Assembly (NCBI GenBank): GCA_965227645.1
Contig: OZ245773.1
Location: 4,898,001-4,962,000 of the forward strand
Source: Flavimaribacter sp024343425
GTDB lineage: Bacteria > Pseudomonadota > Alphaproteobacteria > Rhizobiales > Rhizobiaceae
Length of the DNA: 64,000 nucleotides
Direction: 5' to 3'
Made by a program: the position numbers and the translations under genes. Shown here piece after piece: positions 8,538 through 16,743 of this stretch (position 1 is the first letter of the stretch; each line of letters opens with the position of its first letter). The notes under the pieces are model-generated. The model did not search any database, was not told the origin of the DNA, and saw only the letters and a list, made by a program, of their open reading frames with translations.

Positions 8538-8909
8538 CTATCGCGGAGCGTCCGGCGACTGCGCCTCCAGAAGAGACAGCATTTCACGTATTGCGGTTTC
8601 GTCCAGCTTTCCGATGTCACTTGCAAGCCGGTTGGCGAGCCGGGTGGCCTCGACAGACAGTCCTGACGTATCGACCACAATGCGTGGATGCGAGATGGCA
8701 GCCAGCTTCTGAAGTTCCTCTGCTTCGTCCCAGATGACGTTGAAATAGCCGATGATGCGCTGCACGAGCTCCCAACTCGGTTGTCCGCGATGGCCATGCT
8801 CAAGGGCTGACACATAGGCCGGGGTCACGCCGATGGCCGCCGCCATCGTCTTTTGCGAAATACCGCGCTTTCTGCGCATGTCGCGAATCGCCTGACCAAA
8901 GGGAGTCAT
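8538..8909 (-). CDS. XRE-family helix-turn-helix regulator
   Basis: A 123-aa protein with an N-terminal Cro/C1-type helix-turn-helix at about residues 5-60. Helices RRKRGISQKTMAAAIGVTPAYVSALEHG are followed by a helical C-terminal half without a recognised domain. The ATG at 8909 overlaps the smr stop by four bases, so it is preferred over the start at 9023 lying inside smr. It closes the leftward timA-mltA-smr run and is convergent with the DUF1402 gene. Its target is not evident from the sequence. Confidence 0.88.
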   Translation of the reverse strand: MTPFGQAIRDMRRKRGISQKTMAAAIGVTPAYVSALEHGHRGQPSWELVQRIIGYFNVIWDEAEELQKLAAISHPRIVVDTSGLSVEATRLANRLASDIGKLDETAIREMLSLLEAQSPDAPR

Positions 8910-9445
8910 CGGCTTTTCTCTTTTCTTTTCAACCTGATATAGAGTGCGCCCTCGCCGCCGTGCCCACGGGCCGCAGGCTGGACGCCGGAGGCGAGACCAG
9001 CAAAATCCGGCATTGTGAGCCACAATGGAACGACCCTGCGCAGAACGCCGTCGCCGTCATTGGACCGGCCCTTGCCGGTAATGACCAGAACATGGCGCAA
9101 CCCTCTTTGCCTGGCGTCGTGCAAAAACCGGCGCAGCAGGTGATGCGCCTGGCTTTGGGTGAGACCGTGGAGATCGATCGTCGCTTCAATCGGCACGCGT
9201 CCGCGCGACAGTTTGCGATAGACGCTGCGGTCGATCGGCTGAAGGTCATGCGCGGGTGGCGGCTGAACGGTCGGATTTGCGCGAACTGGCGCATTCGCCT
9301 TCTTCCGTGGCGTAGCGGGAGCCGCTTCGGGCTCATCCGGAATGGCGGCCGCCGACTTGCCGGTATAAGCCGTTACCGTGCGGGCCACCCGGTTCCACAG
9401 CACCCTGTCCTCGTCGCTGAGACCGCTTTTCCTGTCCCGCGCCAT
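8906..9445 (-). CDS. Smr-domain protein
   Basis: A 179-aa protein with a basic, proline-rich N-terminal half and a C-terminal Smr domain. The domain shows the DLHGLTQSQAH motif, VITGKGRSNDGDGVLRRVVPLWL and a glycine-rich GHGGEGALYI end. Smr domains are nucleases related to the MutS2 C-terminus; stand-alone short versions (YdaL-like) act on nucleic acids, but the physiological role here is unknown. The ATG at 9445 gives a TGATG overlap with mltA; a GTG one codon upstream (9448) is the alternative. Confidence 0.88.
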   Translation of the reverse strand: MARDRKSGLSDEDRVLWNRVARTVTAYTGKSAAAIPDEPEAAPATPRKKANAPVRANPTVQPPPAHDLQPIDRSVYRKLSRGRVPIEATIDLHGLTQSQAHHLLRRFLHDARQRGLRHVLVITGKGRSNDGDGVLRRVVPLWLTMPDFAGLASGVQPAARGHGGEGALYIRLKRKEKSR

Positions 9446-10566
9446 CACCGATACCGCTCCGCCGCGACCTTCGGCGCAAACATGTAAAACACGGCCTGGT
9501 GATTGACCGATCCCGCCAGTTCTCCGGCCTTCTCGCCGGATCCGACGAAAATATCGCCGCGGGCAGGTCCCAAAATCGCCGAGCCGGTGTCCTGCGCAAG
9601 CATCAGCCGCCTGAACGGCGCGCCGGTGAGATGGGTAAGTTCCGGCGCGCTGACGAAGAAGGGCGTTGCGAATGTGTGCAGGGTCCGGTCGACGGCGAGA
9701 GAATGCATGGCGGTCAGCGGCGTCTTAGCTGCTGCGACAGGCCCCGCAGACGGGTCATCTACCGGCGCCTCGCGGAAGAAGATGCAGGATCGGTTTCGCC
9801 ACAATATATCCTCAATACGGTCGGGATGCCGGTCGAACCAGTCGCGTATTGCCGTCATCGTGGCTTCCCCCGGACGGAAGACGCCAAGCGCCAGCAATTC
9901 CTTGCCAATCGATGTGTATGAATGCCCGGTCTTGGCGGCATAGGTGATGCGCTTGACGGAGCCGTCCGGAAAGTTCAGGCGCGCCGAACCCTGGACATGA
10001 ATGAAGAAAACATCGACGCGGCTCTCAGCCCAGGCGATCTCGAGACCGCGATTGTCAAGAAAGCCCTCGTCGATTTGCCGGCGATCAGGATATTCGACAA
10101 TCCGATCGCCCACTTTCCTTCCGAAAAGGAAGGCGGCGTCCATATCGCGCGGGCGGTTCGTCGCGTTGAGATCGACGAGATCGTCAGGACGGCGATAGAA
10201 CGGATAACGAAAACGATCGGTTTTGTGCGGCGAAACCTCGATTTCCGGCTCATAATAGCCGGTCACGTGGCCGGGCGCATCAATGCGGAAGACCTCGAAC
10301 CGCTCTTCGAAAAATCGACGCGCGGCCGATCCGCGCAAAGCACCGGTCGATTGAGCGTCATCAAATATGGACTGAAAATCTTCATCGGCAAGACCGAATG
10401 CCCCTGTTCGATAAGGTTTGACATCGGACGTATAGCCGGCGCACCGACGCAGACCATCCAGAACCGGTCCCGGATCGCCGTCCTCCCAGCCTGGCAGATC
10501 GCAAAACTTTACGGATGTCAGGGCAGTTGGCATGTTCATTTCCCGAGCAGCCGGAAATTGCGTCAT
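9445..10566 (-). CDS. mltA: Membrane-bound lytic murein transglycosylase A family protein
   Basis: A 373-aa protein with an MltA domain followed by a C-terminal 3D domain. Recognisable segments are GYYEPEIEVSP, VDVFFIHVQGSARLNFPDG and LMLAQDTGSAILGPARGDIFVGSG, the last carrying the catalytic-type aspartates. MltA cleaves peptidoglycan with 1,6-anhydro ring formation. No signal peptide or lipobox is visible at the N-terminus with any of the three possible starts (10566, 10539, 10533). That is unlike E. coli MltA. It lies between timA and smr, with timA ending 54 bases upstream. Confidence 0.92.
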   Translation of the reverse strand: MTQFPAAREMNMPTALTSVKFCDLPGWEDGDPGPVLDGLRRCAGYTSDVKPYRTGAFGLADEDFQSIFDDAQSTGALRGSAARRFFEERFEVFRIDAPGHVTGYYEPEIEVSPHKTDRFRYPFYRRPDDLVDLNATNRPRDMDAAFLFGRKVGDRIVEYPDRRQIDEGFLDNRGLEIAWAESRVDVFFIHVQGSARLNFPDGSVKRITYAAKTGHSYTSIGKELLALGVFRPGEATMTAIRDWFDRHPDRIEDILWRNRSCIFFREAPVDDPSAGPVAAAKTPLTAMHSLAVDRTLHTFATPFFVSAPELTHLTGAPFRRLMLAQDTGSAILGPARGDIFVGSGEKAGELAGSVNHQAVFYMFAPKVAAERYR

Positions 10567-10620
10567 GCCGTTGGCGCTCCATTATCGGATCCGTTCGCTG
10601 CAGCGAACAGATTTCAGCTC

Positions 10621-11322
10621 TCAGTCTTCCGACTCTGTCGCGATCAGCTTCCAGTTCGGATCGCGCGAACCGGTGTCGCGCGCGAACGTCCACACATCGT
10701 TGACCTCACCCACATTTTCAGGGTCGCCGTCGATGACCTCACCCTGCTTGTCGTATGTGGCGGAGATGAGTTGGGAAGAGATCCGCATCGTCACGCTGGC
10801 TTCTCGGCCTTTCATCTCGGCGCTGACGATATCCGCCTTTCCGATGCCGACAAAAGTCGATTTGACGGTTTCGGATCGTGATTCGCGATCCTTGATCGCC
10901 TCGACGAAGCCGTCATAGACCTCCTTCGACAAAAGCGACCGCAGAGCTTTCCGATCACCCTCGGCAAAGGCCGTGATGATCATCTCGTAGGCTGTTTTCG
11001 CGCCGTGGATGAACTCTTTCGGATCGAAAGTCGGGTCGGCTGTGGCGATTGACCTCAAGCCTTCGTTCAGTTCAGTGCCCGGTTTGGCGTAGGCGTCGAC
11101 ATTCGTGAATTTCTCTTCCACGCGCGTCTCGCCTTCGCGGCGCGGCAGCGTGATAACCTTGCCGTTGTCCGATTCGGCGACGGGCTTTTCCGCGTTGCGC
11201 GCGCTGTAGGGATCGAACGGCGGCCTTTCGCTGCCGGTGCGGCGGCCAAGCACATTTCGAAGCTGCAGGAAGATGATCACTGCCGCTACGAGAAAAAAGA
11301 TAGTTACAAAGTCAAAATCCAT
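10621..11322 (-). CDS. timA: Tim44-like protein (TimA)
   Basis: A 233-aa protein with one N-terminal membrane anchor (residues 5-22, VTIFFLVAAVIIFLQL), a polar linker and a C-terminal Tim44-like domain (about 90-233) of the NTF2-like fold. Alphaproteobacterial TimA proteins are the bacterial relatives of mitochondrial Tim44 and are inner-membrane proteins; their bacterial role is not settled. The gene is divergent from fxsA, next to secB, and first of the leftward timA-mltA-smr-xre run. Confidence 0.9.
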   Translation of the reverse strand: MDFDFVTIFFLVAAVIIFLQLRNVLGRRTGSERPPFDPYSARNAEKPVAESDNGKVITLPRREGETRVEEKFTNVDAYAKPGTELNEGLRSIATADPTFDPKEFIHGAKTAYEMIITAFAEGDRKALRSLLSKEVYDGFVEAIKDRESRSETVKSTFVGIGKADIVSAEMKGREASVTMRISSQLISATYDKQGEVIDGDPENVGEVNDVWTFARDTGSRDPNWKLIATESED

Positions 11323-11586
11323 CGTACTTGGTACCAGTCATTCAGACAAATTGCTCAGCGCCGACTTTCATAAAACATATAATCCCTCGGCATGCATCAT
11401 TCAAATCGGGATCGCATCAACTTGCTGCGTTTCGATCGCCGTCAGGGTTAACGCCAGGCGACAACCGCTCGTTCCCTACCGAAAAAGGAGCGACGTACCT
11501 ATATTGCTCGTCAGATACGGCCGGCTTTCATTTCTGGACCCCGACCTGTAACCTCGCGTCGAAACAAGGCCAGCATACGGAGTTTC
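11323..11586. other. Divergent intergenic region timA/fxsA, no gene seen
   Basis: This 264-base gap separates divergent timA and fxsA and must hold their promoters. I see no convincing small ORF, RNA structure or repeat in it. The open frames crossing it have no family resemblance and no ribosome binding site. Confidence 0.5.
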
Positions 11587-12084
11587 ATGCCCTTTTCCAT
11601 CATTCCCCTTCTGCTGCTCGCAGTCCCGCTTGCGGAAATCGCAGCCTTTATCCTTATAGGACGCGAGATAGGCGTTTTGTGGACGCTTGCAATGGTGTTC
11701 TTCACCGCGGTGCTCGGCTCCATATTGTTGCGCGTCCAGGGACTGGGTCTGATCGCCCGCATTCGCGCCGAAACGGAAGCAGGGCGCGTGCCTGGCCGCG
11801 AACTCATCCACGGCGTGATGATCCTGGTCGCTGGCATATTGTTGCTCACTCCCGGTTTCATCACCGATGCGCTTGGTTTTCTTCTATTCGTTCCCGCGAT
11901 CCGGGACGCCGGCTGGCAAATGATCCGCAGTCGCGTCACCATCATGACTCCCGGCGGGATGAAGCCTGGCGGCGACTATCGGAATGATCCGCGGTCAGCA
12001 ATGAATCGCAAGGGATCGATCGATCTCGACGAAAGCGAATATGAACGCGATCCGGATCCGGACTCGCCCTGGTCCGGCCGCTGA
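11587..12084 (+). CDS. fxsA: FxsA family inner-membrane protein
   Basis: A 165-aa FxsA protein. Several hydrophobic segments occupy residues 5-125 (IIPLLLLAVPLAEIAAFILIG, LAMVFFTAVLGSILL, MILVAGILLLTPGFITDALGFLLF), followed by a polar, acidic C-terminal tail. The LTPGFITDALG segment is the family hallmark. E. coli FxsA overproduction relieves phage T7 F-exclusion, but its normal role is unknown. It is followed by secB after 139 bases. Confidence 0.92.
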   Translation: MPFSIIPLLLLAVPLAEIAAFILIGREIGVLWTLAMVFFTAVLGSILLRVQGLGLIARIRAETEAGRVPGRELIHGVMILVAGILLLTPGFITDALGFLLFVPAIRDAGWQMIRSRVTIMTPGGMKPGGDYRNDPRSAMNRKGSIDLDESEYERDPDPDSPWSGR

Positions 12085-12223
12085 TCACGCGGATAGCGCC
12101 GCCTGTTTCCGGACGCCTCGACAAGCGCGGCCTTTTTTGTTGTAAGCGCCGGAATGAAATGTTAGCCAGTGGCCGCAAAAGGAACCGGTCCGGCTCCGAT
12201 CGATCTAACCCAAGGACAGATGA

Positions 12224-12754
12224 ATGGCCGACACTCCCAGTCAGACAGGAACTGGAAATCCGCAGAATCCCGCTGGCGCTGCGCCCGGCAACGGAAAAGC
12301 TCCGACGCTTAACGTGCTGGCGCAATACATCAAGGACCTCTCCTTCGAGAATCCGAACGCGCCCCAGTCGCTGATCCAGAAGAAACAGAATCCGAACATC
12401 TCCATCAATGTGAACGTGAACGCCAATCCGGTTGCGGAAAAGGACTATGATGTCGTTTTGACGCTGTCGGCCGAGGCGAAGACCGAAGATTCGGTCATGT
12501 TCAATGTCGAGTTGACCTATGGCGGCGTATTCCGGATCGACGGTTTCCCGCAGGAACACATGCTGCCGCTGCTTTTCATCGAATGCCCGCGGCTGCTGTT
12601 TCCCTTCGCCCGGCAGATCATCGGGGACGCAACCCGCAATGGCGGCTTCCCGCCGCTCATGATCGACCCGATCGATTTTGCGCAGATGTTCGCAAAGCGC
12701 ATGGCCGAGGAACAGGCCAAAGGCCAGGTTCAGCCTCCGGCGGCCGCCAACTAA
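12224..12754 (+). CDS. secB: Protein-export chaperone SecB
   Basis: A 176-aa SecB, the cytoplasmic tetrameric chaperone that keeps preproteins unfolded and hands them to SecA. The family core is seen in LNVLAQYIKDLSFENPNAP, FNVELTYGGVF, LFIECPRLLFPFARQII and GGFPPLMIDPIDF. N- and C-terminal tails rich in Ala/Pro/Gln extend the protein beyond the E. coli length. It is convergent with dnaQ, with a 12-base gap. Confidence 0.97.
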   Translation: MADTPSQTGTGNPQNPAGAAPGNGKAPTLNVLAQYIKDLSFENPNAPQSLIQKKQNPNISINVNVNANPVAEKDYDVVLTLSAEAKTEDSVMFNVELTYGGVFRIDGFPQEHMLPLLFIECPRLLFPFARQIIGDATRNGGFPPLMIDPIDFAQMFAKRMAEEQAKGQVQPPAAAN

Positions 12755-12766
12755 CCTGCTTCGAAT

Positions 12767-13477
12767 TCAGTTGTAATGAATTTTCCAGAGGGCCTTGTCA
12801 CCGAGGCCCTCGACGAGCCTGTCGTGAGCGGCATGCTCCGATTCAGTCAGTCGTCGCGGCAGGGGCTCCGGACGGGAGCCGACTTCGCCTGACAGCGTGA
12901 CCGCGCTCTGCTCCCCTGTCGCCGAGCGAACGTCGACAAGCCCGAGCGCCGCCTGGCGGCCGCCATTCATCTCGATATAGACTTCAGCCAACAACTCCGC
13001 GTCGAGCAGGGCCCCGTGCTTGGTGCGGCGCGAATTGTCTATGCCGTACCGCCTGCACAATGCATCGAGCGAATTCGGGCCCATCGGATGACGTCGGCGG
13101 GCCAGGGCGAGCGTATCCACGACCCGTCCCGGATCAACGGGCGGCCGGCCGATCCGGGCAAACTCCGCATTGAAAAAGCCAATGTCGAAGGATGCGTTGT
13201 GCGCGACCAGTTTTGCGCCGTCGAACAGGGTTTCCATGTCGTCGACAATCTGTTCAAAGGTCGGCTTGTCCGCCAGAAATTCATCGGTGATGCCGTGGAC
13301 CGCCAGCGCTTCGGGATGCACTTTGCGGCCGCCGGCATTGATATAGACATGGAAGGTGCGGCCCGTCGGAAACTTGTTGAGCAGTTCGACGCCGCCAATC
13401 TCGATGACGCGATCATGTTCGCTGTCGATCCCGGTCGTTTCGGTGTCGAAGATAATTTCGCGCAGTTCCTCAGCCAT
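12767..13477 (-). CDS. dnaQ: DNA polymerase III epsilon subunit (3'-5' proofreading exonuclease)
   Basis: A 236-aa DEDDh exonuclease. Exo I is IIFDTETTG (D11, E13), Exo II is HNASFDIGFFNAEF, and the final HGALLDAELLAEVY carries the His and last Asp. It proofreads as part of the Pol III core. The ATG at 13477 overlaps the coaE stop by 8 bases; the earlier in-frame start (13537) lies inside coaE. It is the last gene of the leftward run maf-aroE-coaE-dnaQ. Confidence 0.96.
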   Translation of the reverse strand: MAEELREIIFDTETTGIDSEHDRVIEIGGVELLNKFPTGRTFHVYINAGGRKVHPEALAVHGITDEFLADKPTFEQIVDDMETLFDGAKLVAHNASFDIGFFNAEFARIGRPPVDPGRVVDTLALARRRHPMGPNSLDALCRRYGIDNSRRTKHGALLDAELLAEVYIEMNGGRQAALGLVDVRSATGEQSAVTLSGEVGSRPEPLPRRLTESEHAAHDRLVEGLGDKALWKIHYN

Positions 13478-14066
13478 CCGTGTCTTCCGCCAGTATTTCC
13501 GCCAGAACCTTGTCGACCTGTGCTTCCGAATCCGCAAAAGTTCCGGACGTATCGATTACATAATCCGCGCGACGCCGTTTTTCCGCATCCGGAGTCTGCC
13601 GGGATATGATCGCCTCGAATTTCTCTTCCGTCATTCCGGGGCGCGCCAGAACCCGTTCTCTCTGGATAGCCTCATCGCATGTGACCACGAGTATGCGATC
13701 CACGCTGGCGTCGCCGCCTGTTTCAAAAAGCAACGGAATATCCAGGATGACAAGTCGAGCGCCATCCTGTCTGGCGCTTTCAACAAATTTTTCGCGCTCT
13801 TCATGCACCAGGGGATGGACGATGGCTTCGAGCCGTTTCATCGCATCGTCGTTGCCGAGCACAAAGCGCGACAGGACGTCACGGTCGACGACGCCATCAA
13901 TTACCGAACCCGGAAACGCGGCATCAATCAGCGGCGCGGCCTTGCCCGCATAGATGTTGTGCACGATTTCGTCCGCACTGATAAGCGGGACGCCGCGATC
14001 GACGAACATGCCGCCAATCGTCGTCTTTCCCATCCCGATGGACCCGGTCAATCCCAGCACGATCAT
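13470..14066 (-). CDS. coaE: Dephospho-CoA kinase
   Basis: A 198-aa P-loop kinase that phosphorylates dephospho-CoA in the final step of coenzyme A synthesis. Walker A GSIGMGKT is at residues 8-15. The DADE-type motif appears as ISADEIVH, and LDIPLLFETG and the RMxxQ-like ISRQTPDAEKRRRAD segment follow. It overlaps aroE by four bases and dnaQ by eight. Confidence 0.96.
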   Translation of the reverse strand: MIVLGLTGSIGMGKTTIGGMFVDRGVPLISADEIVHNIYAGKAAPLIDAAFPGSVIDGVVDRDVLSRFVLGNDDAMKRLEAIVHPLVHEEREKFVESARQDGARLVILDIPLLFETGGDASVDRILVVTCDEAIQRERVLARPGMTEEKFEAIISRQTPDAEKRRRADYVIDTSGTFADSEAQVDKVLAEILAEDTDG

Positions 14067-14908
14067 TCTTGCCGCTCCAGATCACTTACGATCATCGCTT
14101 TCAATTCCGCCGTCACCTCGGGTCGCTTGCCAAACCATTTCTCGAAGCCTGGCGCGGCCTGATGCAAAAGCATGCCAAGACCATCCACGGTTCGCAATCC
14201 GAGCGCTGAAGCCTGCTCCAGCACCGGCGTTTGCAAGGGAACGTAGACAATATCGGTGACAACCGCATCGGCCGCCAGCCGGTCGAGATAAAGCGGAGGC
14301 AGCGGGTTCTCGCCCGACATGCCGAGAGACGTCGTGTTTACGAACAGATCCGCCTTTTCGACCACTTCCTTCAAAGCGGGCAGTGGATGGGCGAAGACGA
14401 CGTCGCCAAACCGGTCCGCGAGCTCTCGCGCACGTTCGAAAGTACGGTTGACGACATGAATTGTGGTGAAACCGCTGTCGCGGACTGTCTGGATCACCGC
14501 GCGACTGGCGCCGCCGGCGCCGAGGATTACCGCGGTCTTTCCCGCCTGCCAGCCCGGCGCCGCCTGGTCGAGATTTGCGGCAAAACCATAGCCGTCCGTA
14601 TTCGTTGCGCAGAGTCTGCCGTCTTCCACCCACAAGGTGTTGCTTGCGCCAAGCTCCGTGGCCAGTTCGTCAGCGAAATCGGCCAGGCGAAAGGCGGTTT
14701 CCTTGTGTGGTATGGTCACATTGCCGCCGATGAAACCGGTGCGACCGGCCGCAAGATCGTGCAGAAATGGCGCAAACGCCGCAGGTTCGACCTCGATTGC
14801 ATCATAGCCTCCGTCGATCCGGTAGCGCTCGAGCCAATATCTGTGAATGATCGGAGAACGGGAATGGGCGACCGGAAAGCCGGTTACGAACGCAAGCGAC
14901 TTAGCCAT
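14063..14908 (-). CDS. aroE: Shikimate dehydrogenase
   Basis: A 281-aa NADP-dependent shikimate dehydrogenase, which reduces 3-dehydroshikimate in the pathway to chorismate. Shikimate-binding residues are seen in PVAHSRSPIIH, the catalytic lysine in NVTIPHKE, the NTDGYGF aspartate, and the Rossmann glycine loop in LGAGGASRA. It overlaps maf by 8 bases and coaE by 4, so the maf-aroE-coaE-dnaQ genes are almost certainly translationally coupled. Confidence 0.96.
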   Translation of the reverse strand: MAKSLAFVTGFPVAHSRSPIIHRYWLERYRIDGGYDAIEVEPAAFAPFLHDLAAGRTGFIGGNVTIPHKETAFRLADFADELATELGASNTLWVEDGRLCATNTDGYGFAANLDQAAPGWQAGKTAVILGAGGASRAVIQTVRDSGFTTIHVVNRTFERARELADRFGDVVFAHPLPALKEVVEKADLFVNTTSLGMSGENPLPPLYLDRLAADAVVTDIVYVPLQTPVLEQASALGLRTVDGLGMLLHQAAPGFEKWFGKRPEVTAELKAMIVSDLERQE

Positions 14909-15500
14909 CTATGACGCCCAGCTTGAGAAGTTCACCGAGCAAGGGCAGCATTGGCAGTCCGACTATGGTGAAAAAATCGCCCTCGATCTTTTGGAACAGT
15001 CGTACGCCCGGCCCTTCAATCTGGTAGCCGCCAACACTCGACAACGCCTTGTCGCCGACCATGGACAGATATCGTCCGACATAAGCCGGATCGAGCGGGC
15101 GCATGGTCAAATGAGCGGTTCCGACATGTCGCCAAAGGACTGCGCCGTCCCTCGCCAGCACCACTGCGCTGTTCAGCGCATGCGTCTTGCCGGCGAGCTT
15201 CAGGATCTGGCGCGCAGCAGCGTCCATGTCTTCGGGTTTGTAGAAAACCTCATCACCCAGAGAAAGCGTCTGATCTGCGCCGATCACGATCGCTCCGGGA
15301 TTGCGCGCGCTGACTTCCAGCGCCTTTGCTTCTGCAAGCACTTGCGCGATGTCGGCGGGCGTGGCGCCGCTTTCTTTCAGCGGCTCTTCCGCCGCCCGTT
15401 CGTTGATATCGGCGGGCGCAACGTCGAACTCCAGCCCTGCGTCGTCCAGCAATTTCTTGCGGTGCGGACTTGCGGAAGCCAGAATAAGGATATCGGACAT
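14901..15500 (-). CDS. maf: Maf-family nucleotide pyrophosphatase
   Basis: A 199-aa Maf protein. The N-terminal ILASASPHRKKLL motif (compare SxSPRR), the acidic IVIGADQTLSL active-site segment and SVGGYQIEGPGVRLFQKIEGDFFTIVGLP near the C-terminus are all typical. Maf proteins hydrolyse non-canonical or modified nucleoside triphosphates and are linked with septum control. Which subfamily substrate applies cannot be told from this. It lies 17 bases downstream of the PPSR gene. Confidence 0.94.
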   Translation of the reverse strand: MSDILILASASPHRKKLLDDAGLEFDVAPADINERAAEEPLKESGATPADIAQVLAEAKALEVSARNPGAIVIGADQTLSLGDEVFYKPEDMDAAARQILKLAGKTHALNSAVVLARDGAVLWRHVGTAHLTMRPLDPAYVGRYLSMVGDKALSSVGGYQIEGPGVRLFQKIEGDFFTIVGLPMLPLLGELLKLGVIDG

Positions 15501-15517
15501 GGTTCCTCCTTGTCGGT

Positions 15518-16348
15518 TTATCGCGCGCCGACCTTCAATGCGATGATTGCGGCGGCGGTTTCCTCGATTGACCGTCTGCTGACGTCGATCACGGGCCAGT
15601 TATTGCGAGCGCAAATGGTTTTGGCGTGCTTGAGCTCTTCGGCGATGACCACCCTGTCGACATAATCGTCGCCGCTATAGCCGCCGGACGATCCGAGAAC
15701 GCGATTCTTGCGAACCTCCGCGATCCTGTCGGAAGAGGCGACAAGACCGACAACAAGAGGGTGCTTCGCTGTTTCCAGGGACGCCGGCAATGCGCTGTTG
15801 CGAACAATCGGCACATTGATTGTCTTGTAGCCGCGATTGGCGAGATAAATGCTGGTGGGCGTTTTCGACGTTCTGCTGATGCCGACAAGCACAATGTCCG
15901 CCTCTTCGATATCGGCGGGCAACTGGCCGTCATCATGCTCCATGGTGAAGTTGAGCGCCTCCATGCGACGGAAATAGCTCGCATTCAGTGAATGCTGTGC
16001 GCCAACGCGGTGTTTGGACGGCGGACCGAGATAGGATTCAAACAACGTGATGACGGGATCCAGCACGGAAATGCATGGTACGCCCATATCCCGACAGCGC
16101 TCGTCTATGACGTTGGAGATTTCCCGATCGACCACTGTGTAAAGCACGATGCCGGGCGCGCCGTCGATCGTGTCCAGTATGGCGTCGAGTTGTCGGCGCG
16201 TTCTGACCATCGGATGAACATGTTCCAGGGCGCGCGTGTTCTTGAATTGCGCGGCGGCTGCGCGGCCGACCGTCAGCAACGTCTCGCCGGTCGAATCGGA
16301 GATCAGGTGAAGATGGAAATAGTTTTTTTGTTGATCCACATGATTCAC
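15518..16348 (-). CDS. PEP synthase / pyruvate-phosphate dikinase regulatory protein (DUF299)
   Basis: A 276-aa bifunctional kinase/pyrophosphorylase that phosphorylates and dephosphorylates a threonine of PEP synthase or pyruvate phosphate dikinase, using ADP and Pi. Family segments are FHLHLISDSTGET at the N-terminus and the P-loop-like VGISRTSKTPTSIYLANRG in the middle. Which of the two target enzymes is regulated cannot be decided here. Its first codons border the origin region, and a DnaA-box-like 9-mer lies within its 5' end. Confidence 0.93.
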   Translation of the reverse strand: MNHVDQQKNYFHLHLISDSTGETLLTVGRAAAAQFKNTRALEHVHPMVRTRRQLDAILDTIDGAPGIVLYTVVDREISNVIDERCRDMGVPCISVLDPVITLFESYLGPPSKHRVGAQHSLNASYFRRMEALNFTMEHDDGQLPADIEEADIVLVGISRTSKTPTSIYLANRGYKTINVPIVRNSALPASLETAKHPLVVGLVASSDRIAEVRKNRVLGSSGGYSGDDYVDRVVIAEELKHAKTICARNNWPVIDVSRRSIEETAAAIIALKVGAR

Positions 16349-16743
16349 CGGGTGCTGTTGATAGCTGTGCGTGAACCCGACCTAGTACCCGGGTCCGTCT
16401 CAATGCAAGGGAAAACAGGTGTGTTTTTCCACATCGGCTCTTTGTCGGGGTCAATCCGGCGTGGGTTCAGGGAAAACGGGAACAAGCCCGGTTGTTAGTG
16501 TCTAATCCACAGCTTGTTTCTTCGCTCCTGGAAAACCAGCCATCACAACCTATTGAAAATATGAGTTTAAGGTTTCTTTAACCATAATTCCTGCGGTCTG
16601 AACGGCTTCGATTTCGTCTCCCTGTGAATTACCCGCGATCTGTGAACAAGTCGCGGTATTCCACTAATCCTTGAAACCCACCGAGTCATAGAATTAGAAG
16701 ACCTTTTAAAGAATCTATTTTTTAATTGGAGAAAGGATCCAGC
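16349..16743. other. Predicted chromosome replication origin (oriC) between PPSR and hemE
   Basis: This 395-base stretch lacks a credible gene and is the longest non-coding gap in the window. It holds two DnaA-box-like 9-mers one mismatch from TTATCCACA (16425-16433, 16503-16511). A third lies just inside the PPSR gene (16332-16340), and two weaker ones are on the other strand (TGTGAATTA at 16623, TGTGAACAA at 16641). It also holds a perfect TTAA-N7-TTAA CtrA box, GANTC methylation sites at 16683 and 16711 (a third at 16342), and AT-rich blocks at about 16545-16590 and 16701-16727. An origin beside hemE is known in Caulobacter and in rhizobia, and parAB lies 9 kb away. The boxes are degenerate, so the exact limits are inference. 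Confidence 0.8.
16567..16581 (+). promoter_or_regulatory. CtrA-binding box TTAA-N7-TTAA in the origin
   Basis: Bases 16567-16570 and 16578-16581 are both TTAA, separated by exactly seven bases, matching the full alphaproteobacterial CtrA consensus. In Caulobacter, CtrA binds such sites in the origin to block replication in swarmer cells. The same site could also act on hemE transcription, whose start is 160 bases away. Confidence 0.65.

Noticed and set aside
10263..10268. Further CACGTG cores (for example in mltA and rsmB)
   Set aside because: They lack the flanking TGTTT/AAACA arms and so are not parS sites.
12076..12140. Possible terminator after fxsA (GGCCGC ... GCGGCC then a T-run)
   Set aside because: The arms are only six bases and about 45 bases apart with no good inner stem, so the T-run alone does not make a convincing terminator.
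16671..16699. hemE promoter TTGAAA with a -10 near 16694
   Set aside because: The best -10 match (TAGAAT at 16689) has a 12-base spacer, and the correctly spaced hexamer is poor, so no promoter is called.
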